From: Metallyticus violacea
Lineage: Eukaryota; Arthropoda; Insecta; Mantodea; Metallyticidae
Length of the DNA stretch: 64,000 bases
Assembly: GCA_030762175.1 (NCBI GenBank)
Contig: CM060833.1
Span: forward strand, 74,957,501 to 75,021,500
Direction of reading: 5' to 3'
Of the stretch, positions 31,773 to 43,235 are shown in pieces. The notes below the pieces were generated by a model. That model was not told the DNA's origin. It was given only the letters and a program-made list of their open reading frames with translations, and searched no databases. How positions within the stretch are numbered: the stretch's first letter is position 1; every line of letters starts with the position of its first letter. A program made the position numbers and the translations under genes.

Positions 31773-33470
31773 TGTTCAAAATGGAACATCGAGCTGTTAT
31801 TAACTTCTTCACAAAAGAAGTACTTACTCCAAATGAAATTAAACAGCAATTGGACGGTGTATAGGGGAAGCATTCCCCTCATATTCAACCGTAAAAAAAT
31901 GGGCCGAGAAAGCATTGAAGATGAAGAGCGTGATGCCCTGTCCTTGGAGGTGCTCACTCCTGAAAACATCGCTCTTGTTCATGAACATTTAAACATGAAT
32001 AAGGTTATTGCAAGATGGATGTCTAGACTTCCTTCCTCAGTCCAAAAGCAGCAACGAGTCACTGTTGTCAGTCATTTTTGGAGCTCTGCCGTGGCAAACC
32101 ATTGTTACAGGAGATAAAACTTGAAGCGGGCTTTTGCTGGGATGTGTCGGCTATGTCGCTCCTCGTTGGATATACTCGATTTGAAGCAGTTTTTATTAGC
32201 TGGTGTTGATGTTGTTGGACCGAGGGTCCCACTTCATACCTCGGGTCATTCAGGGGCCCGAAGTCGCCTTTCGTGTTTTATTGGTCACAGGAGGAGGGGG
32301 ATGGAGAGGGGAGGTTTAAATCACACGATCTTGCTTTATTTAAACGTATTGAAATGTTTAATCACACTACACTAGTTATCGGTTACCTGATTCGTTATCT
32401 CTATAACTTTGATGACACGTGCTAGATATGCTGCATCTGTGAGCCTCTCGTCTACTGCTTCAGGTAAAGCGATGTTGATAATCAGAGAACGAAAGAAACG
32501 TACGTATGACTGAAGAATATATATGTGAATGACCCGAATGTAAGACTGGGAAATACCGTACTGCCTTAACTTCCTGATCTGAACTGCGGCTGCCATCTGG
32601 TAAGAACAGTCTGGTAGAAAACGAAACTTCTTTTCTGGGTTTGTTTCTCTTATATATGAAATCTAAACGTTTCCACGTGGTTTCAAAGCGTCATGTGGAG
32701 TCTACAGCACAGCGCCCACTGTTTTCCTGAGCGTTTGAAATATTTAAAATTGATGGGTTCTTGAAGCTGCCAAACGTACTTATTATTTGCACATTATTGT
32801 AGAGCCCCTCATCATACGACGTGACGATGTTATCGCCGACAATTGTTCCCCTCCCGCCTTCAACGAATTTTGAAGCATCTTCAACAACTAAGATACAAAA
32901 GGATCTATTGTTCGGCCACATGTATGCACTTAGCTTTGTTATAGTAGAGAGACCCATTGCTCTAGCCTTTACCAGCAGAAGAAACACAAAAGATGACAAA
33001 AAGGCAACCTTTTCTCTGTTGTTATAGAGTCAGACGTACAGGTAGATGTGAATATATTTTCGTAACATGAAATGTCCCAGTTTGCTACTATAAGCTATAT
33101 ATATGTGTGAGGATCTGTCACAAACTATGGTCCTCTACTATGATTCCTTGTCCAAAAGGGAATTAATGGAGTGGCGTAAACCAGTCGAAGCACCGCCTCT
33201 AACGCACCTGTGCACACAGTACTTGTTGCAAAGGAAGCTGTGAAGAAATGTGACTTCAAGGAGATCGAACATCCATCCTACAGCCCATATCTGGCTTGCA
33301 GTAACTATTTCCTCTTTTCATACCTGAAGGACCTTTGAGGAAGGAGATTCCAGTGTGACGAAGTTGTGGATGCTGTTTATGCCCATTTTGCAGACAAGAC
33401 TTCTGACTATTTGAGGGGGGAGGATTGAAATGTTATTTCAAAGATGTGCGAAGTGTATTGCAATAAAGGG
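31773..33470 (+). pseudogene. Mariner transposase, broken in two
   Basis: The N-terminal part starts MEHRAVINFFTKEVLTPNEI at about 31782, the first helix-turn-helix, and continues SYSTVKKWAEKA near 31880 in a shifted frame. VLTPENIALVHEHLNMNKVI lies near 31950-32005, and PWQTIVTGDKT near 32090-32121 carries the first catalytic aspartate. The insertion at 32122-33122 follows. Then YYDSLSKRELMEWRKP resumes at about 33139, and APVHTVLVAKEAVKKCDFKE continues at 33205. SPYLACSNYFLFSYLKDL near 33284-33337 has an altered third-aspartate region, and FQCDEVVDAVYAHFADK is C-terminal. The stretch between the tryptophan motif and APVH is deleted. The gene is dead. Confidence 0.85.
32122..33122 (-). mobile_element. 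Candidate solo LTR inserted in mariner E
   Basis: The insertion begins TGAAGCGGGC and ends CTGTCACA (TG...CA) and is flanked by AACT on both sides (32118-32121 and 33123-33126). That fits an LTR with a 4-bp target duplication. On the reverse strand it starts TGTGACAG, has a TATATAAG box near 32655 and an AATAAA near 32337, consistent with U3-R-U5 order. Two reverse-strand open segments inside (32372-32596 with an ATG, and 32691-32996 without one) are unusually protein-like for an LTR but match nothing I know. The LTR identity is an inference from its edges. Confidence 0.5.
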
Positions 33471-33548
33471 TAACTATATTGAAAAGTGAAATTTAGTTTT
33501 TGTCTTTATCATATCTAGTAAATGGTTAGGCCGGAAACTTATAGACTA

Positions 33549-34666
33549 CCCTCGTATCTATGCCTTGAATGTGTGCTTTGCAGAGCTTAAAAAACCCCAA
33601 TTTTGGAAAGGGATATAAAAATTGAATTTCGCTGCACCTGTGCGGACAAATTCGCTCAGACAATGACAAAATTCAAACAACATATAAAGTGAAATATACG
33701 TTTGAAACTATGATAAAGCAAAAGGGTTCAACTGTTGTACGTGGTCTGGATCACGTAGAAAGTACAAACTCTGCGAAACCTACTAGGTATTTAGCAAAAA
33801 TGGGGAAAAAAACTTGTTTATAAGAGAAGTTTTAGGAATCTGACCGAATTCTTGTGTTCAGAATCACAAATGGGCATTTTTTCTGCCTTATGATTAACCT
33901 GGTTTCTGTAGAAACACCTAGTCAATGTGCCCTTTACCTGGTTCCTACAACATTCCATTTGTGGAAAGAAGAAAACGTGAGCAGCATCAAATACGGCACT
34001 CTAACATTTAGCGAAAGTGCTGGTGCTGCTTTGCACGATGCAGTCGCGAACAACAAGCGATATCCTTCGTGCGTGCTCTGTGAGAACGAAGCAGAAATCG
34101 ATCTGTCCCATATGCTTATGGAAGTAATTTATTACATAGGTTCTTTTAATGTTTTATAAGAAACCAGTGATGGCCCGTGCACATTTTAGTTGGTGGGGCA
34201 CAACTAATAAAAATAACATTGCATAGAATCACGAACATGAGTTTATCACACTATTGCAATATATAATTTACCTTCACTTAAATTCTTCACGCGTTTCAGA
34301 TTTTTGTTAATAACTTCGCTACGTACTCTTGTTCGGAAATAAGAAGTATATTAGCAATAAATATAAATATATAGAGAGTAGCAGTATATTTAAACCACTG
34401 TCCGCGAAATCTCTCTCTCCTTGGTTGCTTGACAATCTATTAAGATGTTAAATAAATCTGTGATAGGCAGATGTCGATTAAATCTCATAAGCCTCCTCTC
34501 ACTAATCATTCTGGTTTAATCTTTTTATGATAATACTTCTTTTAAAACGTAATATTATTTAAGGATACTTTAGTTGAGTTGTCTTTATAGTGGAAGAGCT
34601 TCTTATATCTTAGATTCCTCATAAGCCATTGACTCTAAAGAGTGAACAGATAATGGGAAGTAATAA
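33549..34666. other. Unassigned stretch with one open frame
   Basis: A forward 101-codon frame (33854-34159) includes GTLTFSESAGAALHDAVANN and a CVLCENEAEIDLSH stretch. It has more balanced composition than its flanks, but no family was recognised and no ATG or splice context is compelling. The remainder is AT-rich. Confidence 0.25.
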
Positions 34667-34667
34667 G

Positions 34668-36076
34668 GTTAACCTGGGGCAGTTTTCAAGAGGTGCTGGT
34701 GGATGGCGTGGGCGTATGTTGTTGACTGCTCGTCTCTGGTATCGATGTTTGCCCGAATTGCTCACTGATGACGTCTGCTCCAATTCTGTTGAATTCGGTA
34801 TCAGGGTCCACTGGAGTGTTTCGTAGATCAGTATAGATCCACGGGAACGAGAAATGTATTGCCCAAAAATACACCAGGTTAACTTGTTCAACTACTTTAT
34901 TCACATATACAAAATACTGGGGGCTTACTTCCTGACTGCTCGTCGCTGACTTCCCTACTTCCTTAGACTGACTTTAGAATGAACTTCGAAAGAATTAGAA
35001 TGACTTAGACTACCCTCGACTGACTTTAGAATAACTGCCCTCGAATGATCCACTTCTGATTCTGTACTCCAGTTTTCTACCACATTGCCACGCCTCTCGC
35101 TAAATTAAATTCTTTCGTATATTATCCTATTCCCGAGTTATATCTTCACCATTGGTTATCTTAAAATATTTATTGTGCCGCTAAGTTCTTCTCGTTCGTT
35201 GCTTTTAATTCGATGTCCATTGGCTCAAATTATATGATCTACAATATCTTCCCACGAGCCTGAGTTTCCCAAGAACAGCCTATCATAAATTTCGGCACTT
35301 TCCTTATATGTTGATTTCTAAAGTAACATCTTTTTCTTCCCTTGGTTATAGATTGCCAAATGTTCTCGGAGAAAACGCCCGTATTTATTTTGCAAATATG
35401 AGCTTGTATAGGCGGCATGAATACTTTGTACCCCATGCTTGCCTGTAATAAAACATTTTCTTCTCCGATCTAACATTTTCATTTCCTTTTAAATTATTGC
35501 TATATCTTATTTTGTTCAAATACTGTCCCGTTACGGTCATGTGTTTCTCTTACTGCTAACTTTCTAAGTATTCCATGGGCAGAAGTTTCGTGATCTGACA
35601 AAGGAATATTTTACCCTTTTTTCTGCATTGTCTAAGTAGCAGTGATTGGACGAGGCGCCAGTCAGGTATACATCTCTATCTCTTTCTCACATCTTTTACC
35701 TCAATGTACTCAAAGCCCTTTTGTAAGGTACAATCACCTGTTATATGACATTACATATAAGTACAAGTTACAAATTATATCAATCCCTGTTAACCTATCT
35801 CTAAATTATTTCTTTAATCATATACATAATAATCATCCTTATCAAATTAAATGCTTTTATAAATATAACTCTGCGACCTCAAGTTATAAATTTAATAAAT
35901 GAATAATAAGTAATTAATTTAATAAAGATAGTCTTATTTTCGGTTTCAAACCTCACAACAAATCACTTAGGGAAGCTCCTCTTACCTGTCCTGACCTAGG
36001 TAGGATAGGCTCAGTGCGCATGTGCGAGGAAAGTCTACAGATTCTGCCTGCCCTTCGTCAAGCTTCACTGTGACAA
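34668..36076 (-). mobile_element. LTR-retrotransposon-like block
   Basis: The proposed LTR (34887-36076) reads TG...CA at its edges: on the reverse strand TGTCACAGTGAAG at the start and GAATAAAGTAGTTGAACA at the end, with a polyadenylation signal at the right place. Beyond it on the reverse strand lies 34668-34886, bounded by GTTAACCTGG and its complement, with a short Ser/Thr-rich open frame that could be leader or gag sequence. No reverse transcriptase and no second LTR are present. A solo or truncated element is likely, but the boundaries are uncertain. Confidence 0.35.
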
Positions 36077-36483
36077 TCCTCTTGTCCCCTACTCCTCTTG
36101 TCCCCTTGCCCACCACATTCATAACAACTGCTGTTAAACCAAAGCATTCTGCAATGTTAAGTGGTCACAAGGAGAATGTGCCCTAGCCCGTTCTCTTCAC
36201 TCATACACGCACCAAGTTGTCTGCATTCGCAGAAGCCGTTTAAACCGTACATCTCTCTTGTATACTGCAATGCAGGGCTGAAAGATTCAGAGTTTGCGCC
36301 TACGAAATTCTATAATATTTTTTGAATAGACAATTAATGATGGAATTTAGAAGACAATTAATGCAAGAATTGTTTAAAGGTATTTGTGGTTATAATTAAA
36401 GGAAGGGCACATGACCTTGGGCCCTTTAGAGCGAGTCACCACTGTAAGAAACTCCCCAACTTCACCAATTTTTTTTTGGATTT
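36077..36483. other. Non-coding stretch, nothing recognised
   Basis: It holds short direct repeats of CCTCTTGTCCCC near 36075-36105. No gene is visible. Confidence 0.45.
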
Positions 36484-36764
36484 TTTATTTATGGACGCTC
36501 TTTAATCTCAGGTCATCGGCGTCCCATTCAACTCAGGGCATGAAACGGCCGACAAATTTTGCTCAGAGGCCTCTCTTTCAGGCTTGAGGTTCTTTTTCGT
36601 GCCGCAAATTTACGACATGGGACCCACGGCTTTACTTCCTTCCGAAGGAAGCCATACTTAGGATTTTTACGCCCGAAAGAATCCATCGGTCCTGGCCGGA
36701 TTCGAACCCGCGATCTTGGGTTTAGGAGGCAAGTATGGTAACCACTACACCACCAGGACCGACA
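36484..36764 (-). mobile_element. SINE-B copy, nearly complete, reverse strand
   Basis: On the reverse strand the head is TCGGTCCTGGTGGTGTAGTG then GTTACCATACTTGCCTCC, and the B box is GATCGCGGGTTCGAATCCGG. CGTAAAAATCCTAAGTATGG, AAGTAAAGCCGTGGGTCCCA, AAAGAACCTCAAGCCTGAAA and the tail CCATAAATAAAAAATCC follow. It is the best-preserved head of the family, and the A and B boxes are clear. Confidence 0.9.
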
Positions 36765-37643
36765 CCCAACTTCGCCAAAGATAAGCATGATGTATGATGG
36801 AAGCATTCCATGACATTACTGTAAGTATCCAAAAGCAATATTTTTATGGGTTATGCTTTGTTACATAGAGGGACAAGAAGTGGGTACTACACAAGACTCT
36901 GTTTCTTATTGGCTGCCAATAGAGAGCGAAATGCTCTGTTGTCGAAGAATTTTCCGCTGGGTGATGTAGCAAGCAAAGTTGTCAAATTCACGATTTCTTT
37001 ATGTTTGTTGTGTTATCATTTTATATCTGGCATTTTACAAGTTTATAATTTTCTTTGCAGGTTGTTAATAGAATTCAGATATGCCTATTATTGGCTATTG
37101 TTATCGTGCCAAACCCGTTAACTAAGACCTTTAAAAACACACAATGGAGCTAAAGTTTGAAACTTTAACCCATTTGAAATATTATTGGAAAAATATGCTG
37201 CAATTGCAAGTGGAGATAGATCTTGTGATTTGGGAATATAATGAATTTTGCCCAGTTAAAAATAATAAAAAATGGAAATCGTTAGTAACAATAGGTTGAA
37301 ATATCGTAAGTTGAAGCATGCGCAAACCTAACCAAGGGAAGTTTAAAAAAAAAGATAAATCCTGATTCATATAGGCCGTGAATCGCAAACGCAGCAACGT
37401 AGCCAAGAGAGATAAAAGGAAATTAAATATGAAAAGTGTCTGAAAATATCCGGCATTAATACGTCATTCTTTAGTTAATATAAGATAAAATCGTAAATTT
37501 AAATAACATTGTGGAATATATTTTAAAAATTAGATTTAAGACGTTAAAACAGGCTAAGAAGACAAGGAAGACAAACATAAATAAGAGTAATTTAAAAAAA
37601 TACAACTATTGGTGTTATCAAAGTTTAAATTTTCCCTATTTAA
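36765..37643. other. AT-rich stretch, nothing recognised
   Basis: No gene or shared repeat. A 91-codon forward frame at 36846 has no ATG-independent support or family match and may be chance. Confidence 0.4.
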
Positions 37644-37864
37644 TTTGGTTTATTTACAGACGCTCTTTAGCATCTCAGGTGGATAAAATTTGCCCATAGG
37701 CTTCTTTTTCAGGCTCGAGGTTCTTTTACATGCCGTAAATCTATGACATGGGACCCACAGCTTTACTTTGCTTCCGAACGAAAATTCATCGATCCTGGCT
37801 GAGATGAACCTGCGATCTTGGGTTTACGAGGAAAGTAGGTTACCAATACACCACCAGAACCGAC
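37644..37864 (-). mobile_element. SINE-B copy, reverse strand, internally shortened
   Basis: On the reverse strand it shows TCGGTTCTGGTGGTGTATTG at the head and GATCGCAGGTTCATCTCAGC at the B box. GTAAAGCTGTGGGTCCCATG and the tail CTAAAGAGCGTCTGTAAATA follow. The segment between the GAACCTC box and the tail is shorter than in 36484-36764. Confidence 0.85.
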
Positions 37865-39169
37865 TAATTTTTCTAGCTAGCTCTAATTGCAATTATAAAG
37901 AACCTCTACGGAATTAGGTGGCTTCATAATATCCTGTATGTAGCCCTTATCTTGCGCCGTCAGTTACCCCCTGTCTCGGCCCGTAGCCCGCTTTTATCTT
38001 TGGGAACACTCAAGACACTGAAACAGTTTAAATGTGTAAAGTAACAGAACTATGATCTTGGTTGGAGTAAGTTAAATATGGCTTAAAACCAGGAACATTG
38101 TGATGTTCATTTGGATTATTAAATGCCAAGAGCATATTGTGAATAAAGTTGTATTCAAATATGTATTTATGACACAGCAGTTGTATGATGAAAATTATGA
38201 CGCAACCATGTTCTAGTTTATATAGAATGAATTATCTCTTGGACAGTTTTGATAGTTGGAAACAGATTTACCGGCGTAAACATAAGAATAAGAAGGAACA
38301 CGTAATGCATTTAACTGCCAATCAAAGGTTCCAATATATCTCGTGATTTTATTTATTTCTACATAGACACAATTATCACATAATTTTCATCACACAGATA
38401 CTGTTTCATAAATATGACAGCTATTGCAAGTCTTGTCATACAGACAAGTACAAAAACTCAATAAATAAATTCACTTCTAGACGTTCCATCTCTTTGTTAG
38501 CTTGTTGATAAATGGTTGCTCTAATGAATTATCTAATTTATTTTAAGTCTTTGAAATATTAATGAAAATGAAGCTATGTACATTCACCCTGCTTAACGTG
38601 GCAGCTGAATGAGTTGGAAAACATATCAGCATATTTTTTCCATGTATCACCATAGCAATAACTACACTAGCGACGCGAAATTCCGTTTTCTTATGCCTTG
38701 GGTGGAATGGAATGAATCTGAGGAGAATTGTAACGGAGAAATTGGATCAAATGCTCGCAAAAATCCACTTTTTCAAAATTGACACAGGTTACAGATATTC
38801 TAAAGAATATGGATGAAACTTTCAGGGACATTTAGCAATATCCTTTATTATAACTATTGCGGTGTATAAAAACTATGACGGTGAAAGAACATTTTGAGCT
38901 TAGAAGCTTGTTCTGGGTAACGGAGAGTAAAGTTGTACTGTGAAGAATTAAGAGAAAACATTTAATTTGAATTAAGAACATACAATTTATTATTAAATAC
39001 TTTAAATTTTTATTAAATCAATTTTATGGACCATACATTTATTTCAGTCTTTTTAGTGTGTATATGCAGCATATTTTGCTGTTTTTAAGTACATGAAATT
39101 TGTCTTCTATTAATGATTAAGGTATGAGATGAATAGATGTAGAAAGTAATGTTTTTTGTGGGGGAGGAG
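37865..39169. other. AT-rich stretch, nothing recognised
   Basis: No gene, RNA or repeat recognised. Confidence 0.5.
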
Positions 39170-39275
39170 GCATGCCAGTCCTAAGTTTAGTATTTCTTCC
39201 GCCATTTGCCATTAATAAGGACGAAGGACAAATTTTAAAAAACTAGTCACAGAGGATGGTTTTGGTAAGACTGGA
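39170..39275 (-). mobile_element. SINE-A fragment, reverse strand
   Basis: On the reverse strand: ACCATCCTCTGTGACTAG, GTCCTTATTAATGGCAAATG and ACTAAACTTAGGACTGGC. This is the central body of SINE-A, and both the head and the tail are missing. Confidence 0.6.
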
Positions 39276-39353
39276 ATCTCAAAACCCTATTCACTAACTT
39301 GTATCTTGGACTGAATTTTTAGGAAGAAGGAGAATATTTCGGAACTTCAGTCT

Positions 39354-39655
39354 TGCTCAACGGCAAGCCATTTGTGACTACGCCCCCATTAAGAGCTCTG
39401 TGAGGAAAGAATGAAATGAGAGAGACATCATTGGCATTAACATTGACAGGATTCCTAACTTGGTTTCCAGATGCAACACCCATACGCCGCCACAGCTCCC
39501 TCCCCAAGAGTTTGAACCCCTCAGAAGCGCCGCTTTCATACCAGACGATGGGGCAGAAGATATTCTAAAGCGCAAACCACCGTCACACCGCACCAGCCCA
39601 CTTCACCCTGGAGCTTTCGACCCTGTAATAGAACCAACGAAATAAAATGATATGA
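39354..39655 (+). repeat. FV interspersed repeat, short complete-looking copy
   Basis: The left signature CGGCAAGCCATTTGTGACTA then CGCCCCCA and the right signature CGCAAACCACCGTCACACCG ... TTTCGACCCTG lie about 300 bp apart, making this the most compact copy. The end AACCAACGAAATAAAATGAT is A-rich. Interiors differ between copies, so internal deletions or insertions are common in the family. Confidence 0.6.
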
Positions 39656-39839
39656 TGAGCCATCTAGCCAATGCCTTAAGATATTTCCGTATTGGCAAGA
39701 CTGAGTTTCACAACTGCTGCTCATTTTATTAGTAATACAATTTAGAAACGAGTTCTTATTTGTATTTGAGATACAGGTACCTACAGTTAAGCATGCTCCA
39801 AAGAATGACATCATTATCATCAGAAGATGTTTTTTCTAG

Positions 39840-40420
39840 TTAAGCAACTCTTTCGAAATGGTCATTTTAGACATCAGCGTCACATCTCCATTAAACAGAT
39901 CACTAATGAAGTTAGCGAGAGATAATTATCCAGGAAAATACCAAATTAGTTCATATTTCTTTTTTATCAATGCTAATCTTCTTGTTTCAGTGTATATCGC
40001 AATAATTCTCTTCCTTGCAGTCATAAATATTTCCACTGAGCCATATAAACGTCACCAAAAGCTAAGACCAGACCATAAGCTGACCAAGAACATTAAATTC
40101 TCTAATCGCTTCGCGGTGACAACATAGCTGTAAATTAAAACGTCTGCAGCTGGACTTAGTGTGTTATTTATATCCTTCCAACGTTCGCTAACTGAATTAT
40201 AGATGAGTTGATTAATGGTAGTAATAGAAAAGAAGTCGTTAGTAATTATTTTAAATATCTCCTCTGCTACTAAGAAAAACCGAGTAAAGTATATCCTAAG
40301 ACAACCATTGGAGCACGGTGAAGATCTTTCCAGCTGAGAAAACATGAAGTATTCTGAAGCTGCAATGAAGGTGCACAGGCATATTAAAAACTTAGTGGTT
40401 ATCAATGGATATTGCAACAT
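39840..40420 (-). pseudogene. Possible gustatory-receptor-like fragment
   Basis: A 122-codon ATG-initiated reverse-strand frame (40420-40055) is rich in hydrophobic segments. It contains FFSITTINQLIYNSVSERWK, then DINNTLSP, and further on KRLENLMFLVSLWSGLSFW. The order of a membrane segment, a short '(R/K)xxxxLN' loop, then a '(R/K)LxxLMFLxxL' helix resembles the C-terminal half of insect gustatory receptors. After a stop, a shifted frame continues RLYGSVEIFMTARKRIIAIY. Large chemoreceptor families with many pseudogenes are known in insects. The resemblance is weak, there is no clear C-terminal TYxxxxxQF motif, and it may be a chance frame. Confidence 0.25.
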
Positions 40421-41218
40421 TGTCGCATTACTTTAAAAGTTACAGTTCAGTAGACAGAACGGGAATTGCAAGCAATAAATGTAAATAGATACCTCTGTAC
40501 GTGTTAAACAGAATACAATTAAAGCGAAACTCCATTAATATTTTGTGAACTTAATTCGTTATCTTGTACACAATAATTATCGCAAGTAATTTATAGGTTT
40601 AATTGGATTTTTCTTAGTTGCGTATCCTTTTGTGCAGACACTCCGAGTTAAAACAACTTCGGATAACTCCAGTCGTTCTTTCGTAGTCATTATTAAAGTC
40701 ACAAACGAACATTGAAACAATTTCTATCTATCCCTTTACAATATTGCATAATTCTTATTATAAAGTCCACATCAATACTTATTTTTTTATTATTCTATTC
40801 ACCAAATAGTAGCTATTCATTCTTGCAGTCTATTGCTTTAACCTATAGACGCCTCTCTTCTATTATTTTATACTTTTACTCTGGTTTAAAGTTTAAGTTC
40901 CAGAGAGAATCATACAGGTTGTTAATTACAGCGCAATAATTTCCGAGATTGAAAAAGGAAATATATTGTCCAGAAAGAAAAATGACGGTGTTATATTGTG
41001 ATTTGGAAGCTGATATTAGATGCTGATAAGTCAGCGTTAAAGAACAGAGTTTAAGTTTCGCCGTAAAATAGCTTACAACCTGCTTCTCGAACAAGAAAAT
41101 GATTTTTAATTGCTCATTAAGACTTATTGTTATAAAGATATCTAACATACTCATATGGCAGTGCAGCACTGAACATCAGTAGTGCGATATAACTTGTCTA
41201 GAGAAAGCTATAACTGTG
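40421..41218. other. AT-rich stretch, nothing recognised
   Basis: Two open frames of 75-97 codons overlap on opposite strands (40712-41169). They look like chance frames in low-complexity sequence. Confidence 0.4.
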
Positions 41219-41270
41219 TACCCTATGGATAAGGCGACATCATCGAAGATCATAGGTTGGGGTTCTGCAA
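41219..41270 (+). repeat. tRNA-Arg-like fragment, probable SINE head
   Basis: CTATGGATAAGGCGACATCA, then GAAGATCATAGGTTGGGGTT and CTGC, resembles the D-arm to T-arm of a tRNA-Arg gene with a damaged B box. The acceptor stem is not formed, so it is not a functional tRNA. T-rich sequence follows. Confidence 0.4.
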
Positions 41271-42909
41271 AGCAGGTTTATTTATTCATTTTATTTTGTT
41301 ATGTATATGATAAATAAATAAACTGACATTTTAAAAATTAATAAAATGGTAATTAATTTGAAATGTCAAAAAATAAAAATATTATTCACAACTGTAAACA
41401 AAGATAAAAATGAATAAAGAAATAATCCGCTTTTATTGACGGTTCCGACAAAAAAAAAGAAAAAAAAAACATGATCGACAACTTTTTTTCAGTTATTCTG
41501 TGACTGTCATTTCCAAAGGAAACATCATTAGCCAGTGCTCTACTGATTCTTTAGAAACTTATTATCATAACTTTGAAATTTTAAGAGACAAACCATAGAT
41601 TTCCTAACTCAAATTGCTTGTCTAAGAACCCTCTACAATCTCTGAAATTGTTACGGTGTATTTAATTTATAACCTGGTATAAGAGGCTAATAAGCTACTG
41701 TTTATAATTATTTCAAACGCGAAGAGAAATGTAAAATTATAGTTGCCCTAGTCTGTGTGCATCTTGCTACAATTTTTTCCCAAATAGCTCAAGAGTCTAT
41801 GAACCTCGGTTTTTATGTTTAAACTACTGAGAGACACGTTTAAACCCTTCCATTTGCCGATTACCGATGCGATATCCCGCAATCGCAGCAATGGCACCAC
41901 AACACTTAACCAGTTTAAAACTTGGGTACTCCAAATAAAATAAATAAAAAGATGTAATCGTTCTTCTTACAGAAGATACTAGAAGAATGACCCAATTAGA
42001 GCCATTAGTGCAGAACTGACAAGTGTAAATGGTAATTTCTTAAGATGGTGTAGATTGTGTAATATACAAAAATGGGCAGTACTTTCAGCATCTTCCGTTA
42101 GAACGGTGGGTATATAGAATTAAATTTATTTATTTATGTGTAGTACCCAAGATGAAGTGTTGTGACGCCATGAGTTCAGGACGCCAGATGCCGACAATGC
42201 GATGGCGCGGGTAAGGGGCAGATTTGCAAATGAACGGTTTTAAATGTGCCTCACTGTAGTTTCACTGCTGTACATATGAGATTCTATGCACAAACTGTAC
42301 TTACACGTTTTTAGAGGTGCTGCTTAAAAACTATGTTATTTTTGGTAAGTATATAACATTACGTTTTACTTTTACTAATTTTAGTATGGTATCCTGATGA
42401 ATATTGTTGCATTGTCACCGGAGGTTATCCGCAATTCCTCTTTAGCACAAAAGTAATGCGCTGATATCCTTCCAGAATGTAATACAAAAATATATCAATT
42501 TTTTAAATCAGTGACTACAAACTTTACAAAATCGCTGAACTTCAATAATAGCAACGCCATTGTAAACAATCAAATTAGCATTACCAAAAATTTTCAGATC
42601 TGCGTTATCTTTGTATGTTTTATTCTTAAATGCTTTGTAGCAATTCATTAACACTGCTTACGTTTTTATTGTTACTGCTAGCAATGCTGTTAGTTTCACC
42701 AAGTATTCCATTTGACATTTAACACATATTCATCAGTCTAAGGTACAGTTAGAAAAACATAGTCTTTAACTATTAAATAAACGAACTTCTTTGCGGTACT
42801 TCATGAAAGAAAACTAAGTATAATATGTTATCTTCTCGTAAATGTATTTGACAATGTTTAATAATACCAGATATGGACTCGGATGGAGGAGATTAGCGGG
42901 TATCGTTGG
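41271..42909. other. AT-rich stretch, nothing recognised
   Basis: No gene or shared repeat. A somewhat GC-richer patch near 42160-42230 has no recognisable content. Confidence 0.45.
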
Positions 42910-42980
42910 ATAGAACACCGTAGCTCAGATGGTAAGAGCGACGGCACGGCAAGCCGAAGATCCATGGTTCGAAATCAAGC
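42910..42980 (+). repeat. tRNA-like sequence, probable SINE head
   Basis: CCGTAGCTCAGATGGTAAGA (A box), a CGGC/GCCG anticodon stem with loop ACGGCAA, and GATCCATGGTTCGAAATC (B box) are in tRNA order. The acceptor stem does not pair and the T stem is imperfect. It is therefore a tRNA-derived relic and not a gene. Confidence 0.5.
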
Positions 42981-43157
42981 AGTAAACTCGAACCTTTACT
43001 TTTTTACTCTTGATTCCAAACCTTAGCCTGACATGCTGCTTGTGTGAAAAAAATCGCTTTTAATATATTGATTTATTATCATATTAAAGCATCACTTACT
43101 TATTTAAGTGATACGAGGAAACATATTTAGATTATAGCATCAATATTTGAAAGCTAT

Positions 43158-43235
43158 AATTAATATACTGAGGTTATTTGTCGTTATTAATGTAGTAATT
43201 AATATACTGAAGTAATTTGTCGTTATTAATGCAGT
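43158..43235 (+). repeat. 39-bp tandem duplication
   Basis: AATTAATATACTGAGGTTAT... at 43158 and AATTAATATACTGAAGTAAT... at 43197 are adjacent copies with a period of 39 bp and few differences. Confidence 0.85.

Larger units (their letters stand above)
31604..33546 (+). mobile_element. Mariner element E with nested LTR-like insertion
   Basis: The left end AGTCCATTAATTTCCGGTCA and the complement of the right end (GTCTATAAGTTTCCGG) are inverted repeats flanked by TA (31602-31603, 33547-33548). Transposase pieces occur before 32121 and after 33125 and fit each other directly once the 1.0-kb insertion is removed. The transposase is further shortened by an internal deletion. Confidence 0.85.

Noticed and set aside
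36528..36806. Open frames on both strands with GRIRTRDLGFRRQVW and similar
   Set aside because: They arise from the SINE-B copy at 36484-36764; the same peptides reappear from the SINE-B copy at 57 kb.
39378..39593. Reverse-strand open frame similar to one at 1094-1342
   Set aside because: The peptide similarity comes from both lying in FV repeat copies, not from a conserved gene.
42910..42980. Functional tRNA-Ala gene
   Set aside because: The anticodon loop would give GGC, not normally used by eukaryotic alanine tRNAs, and the acceptor stem does not pair. It is kept only as a tRNA-derived relic.
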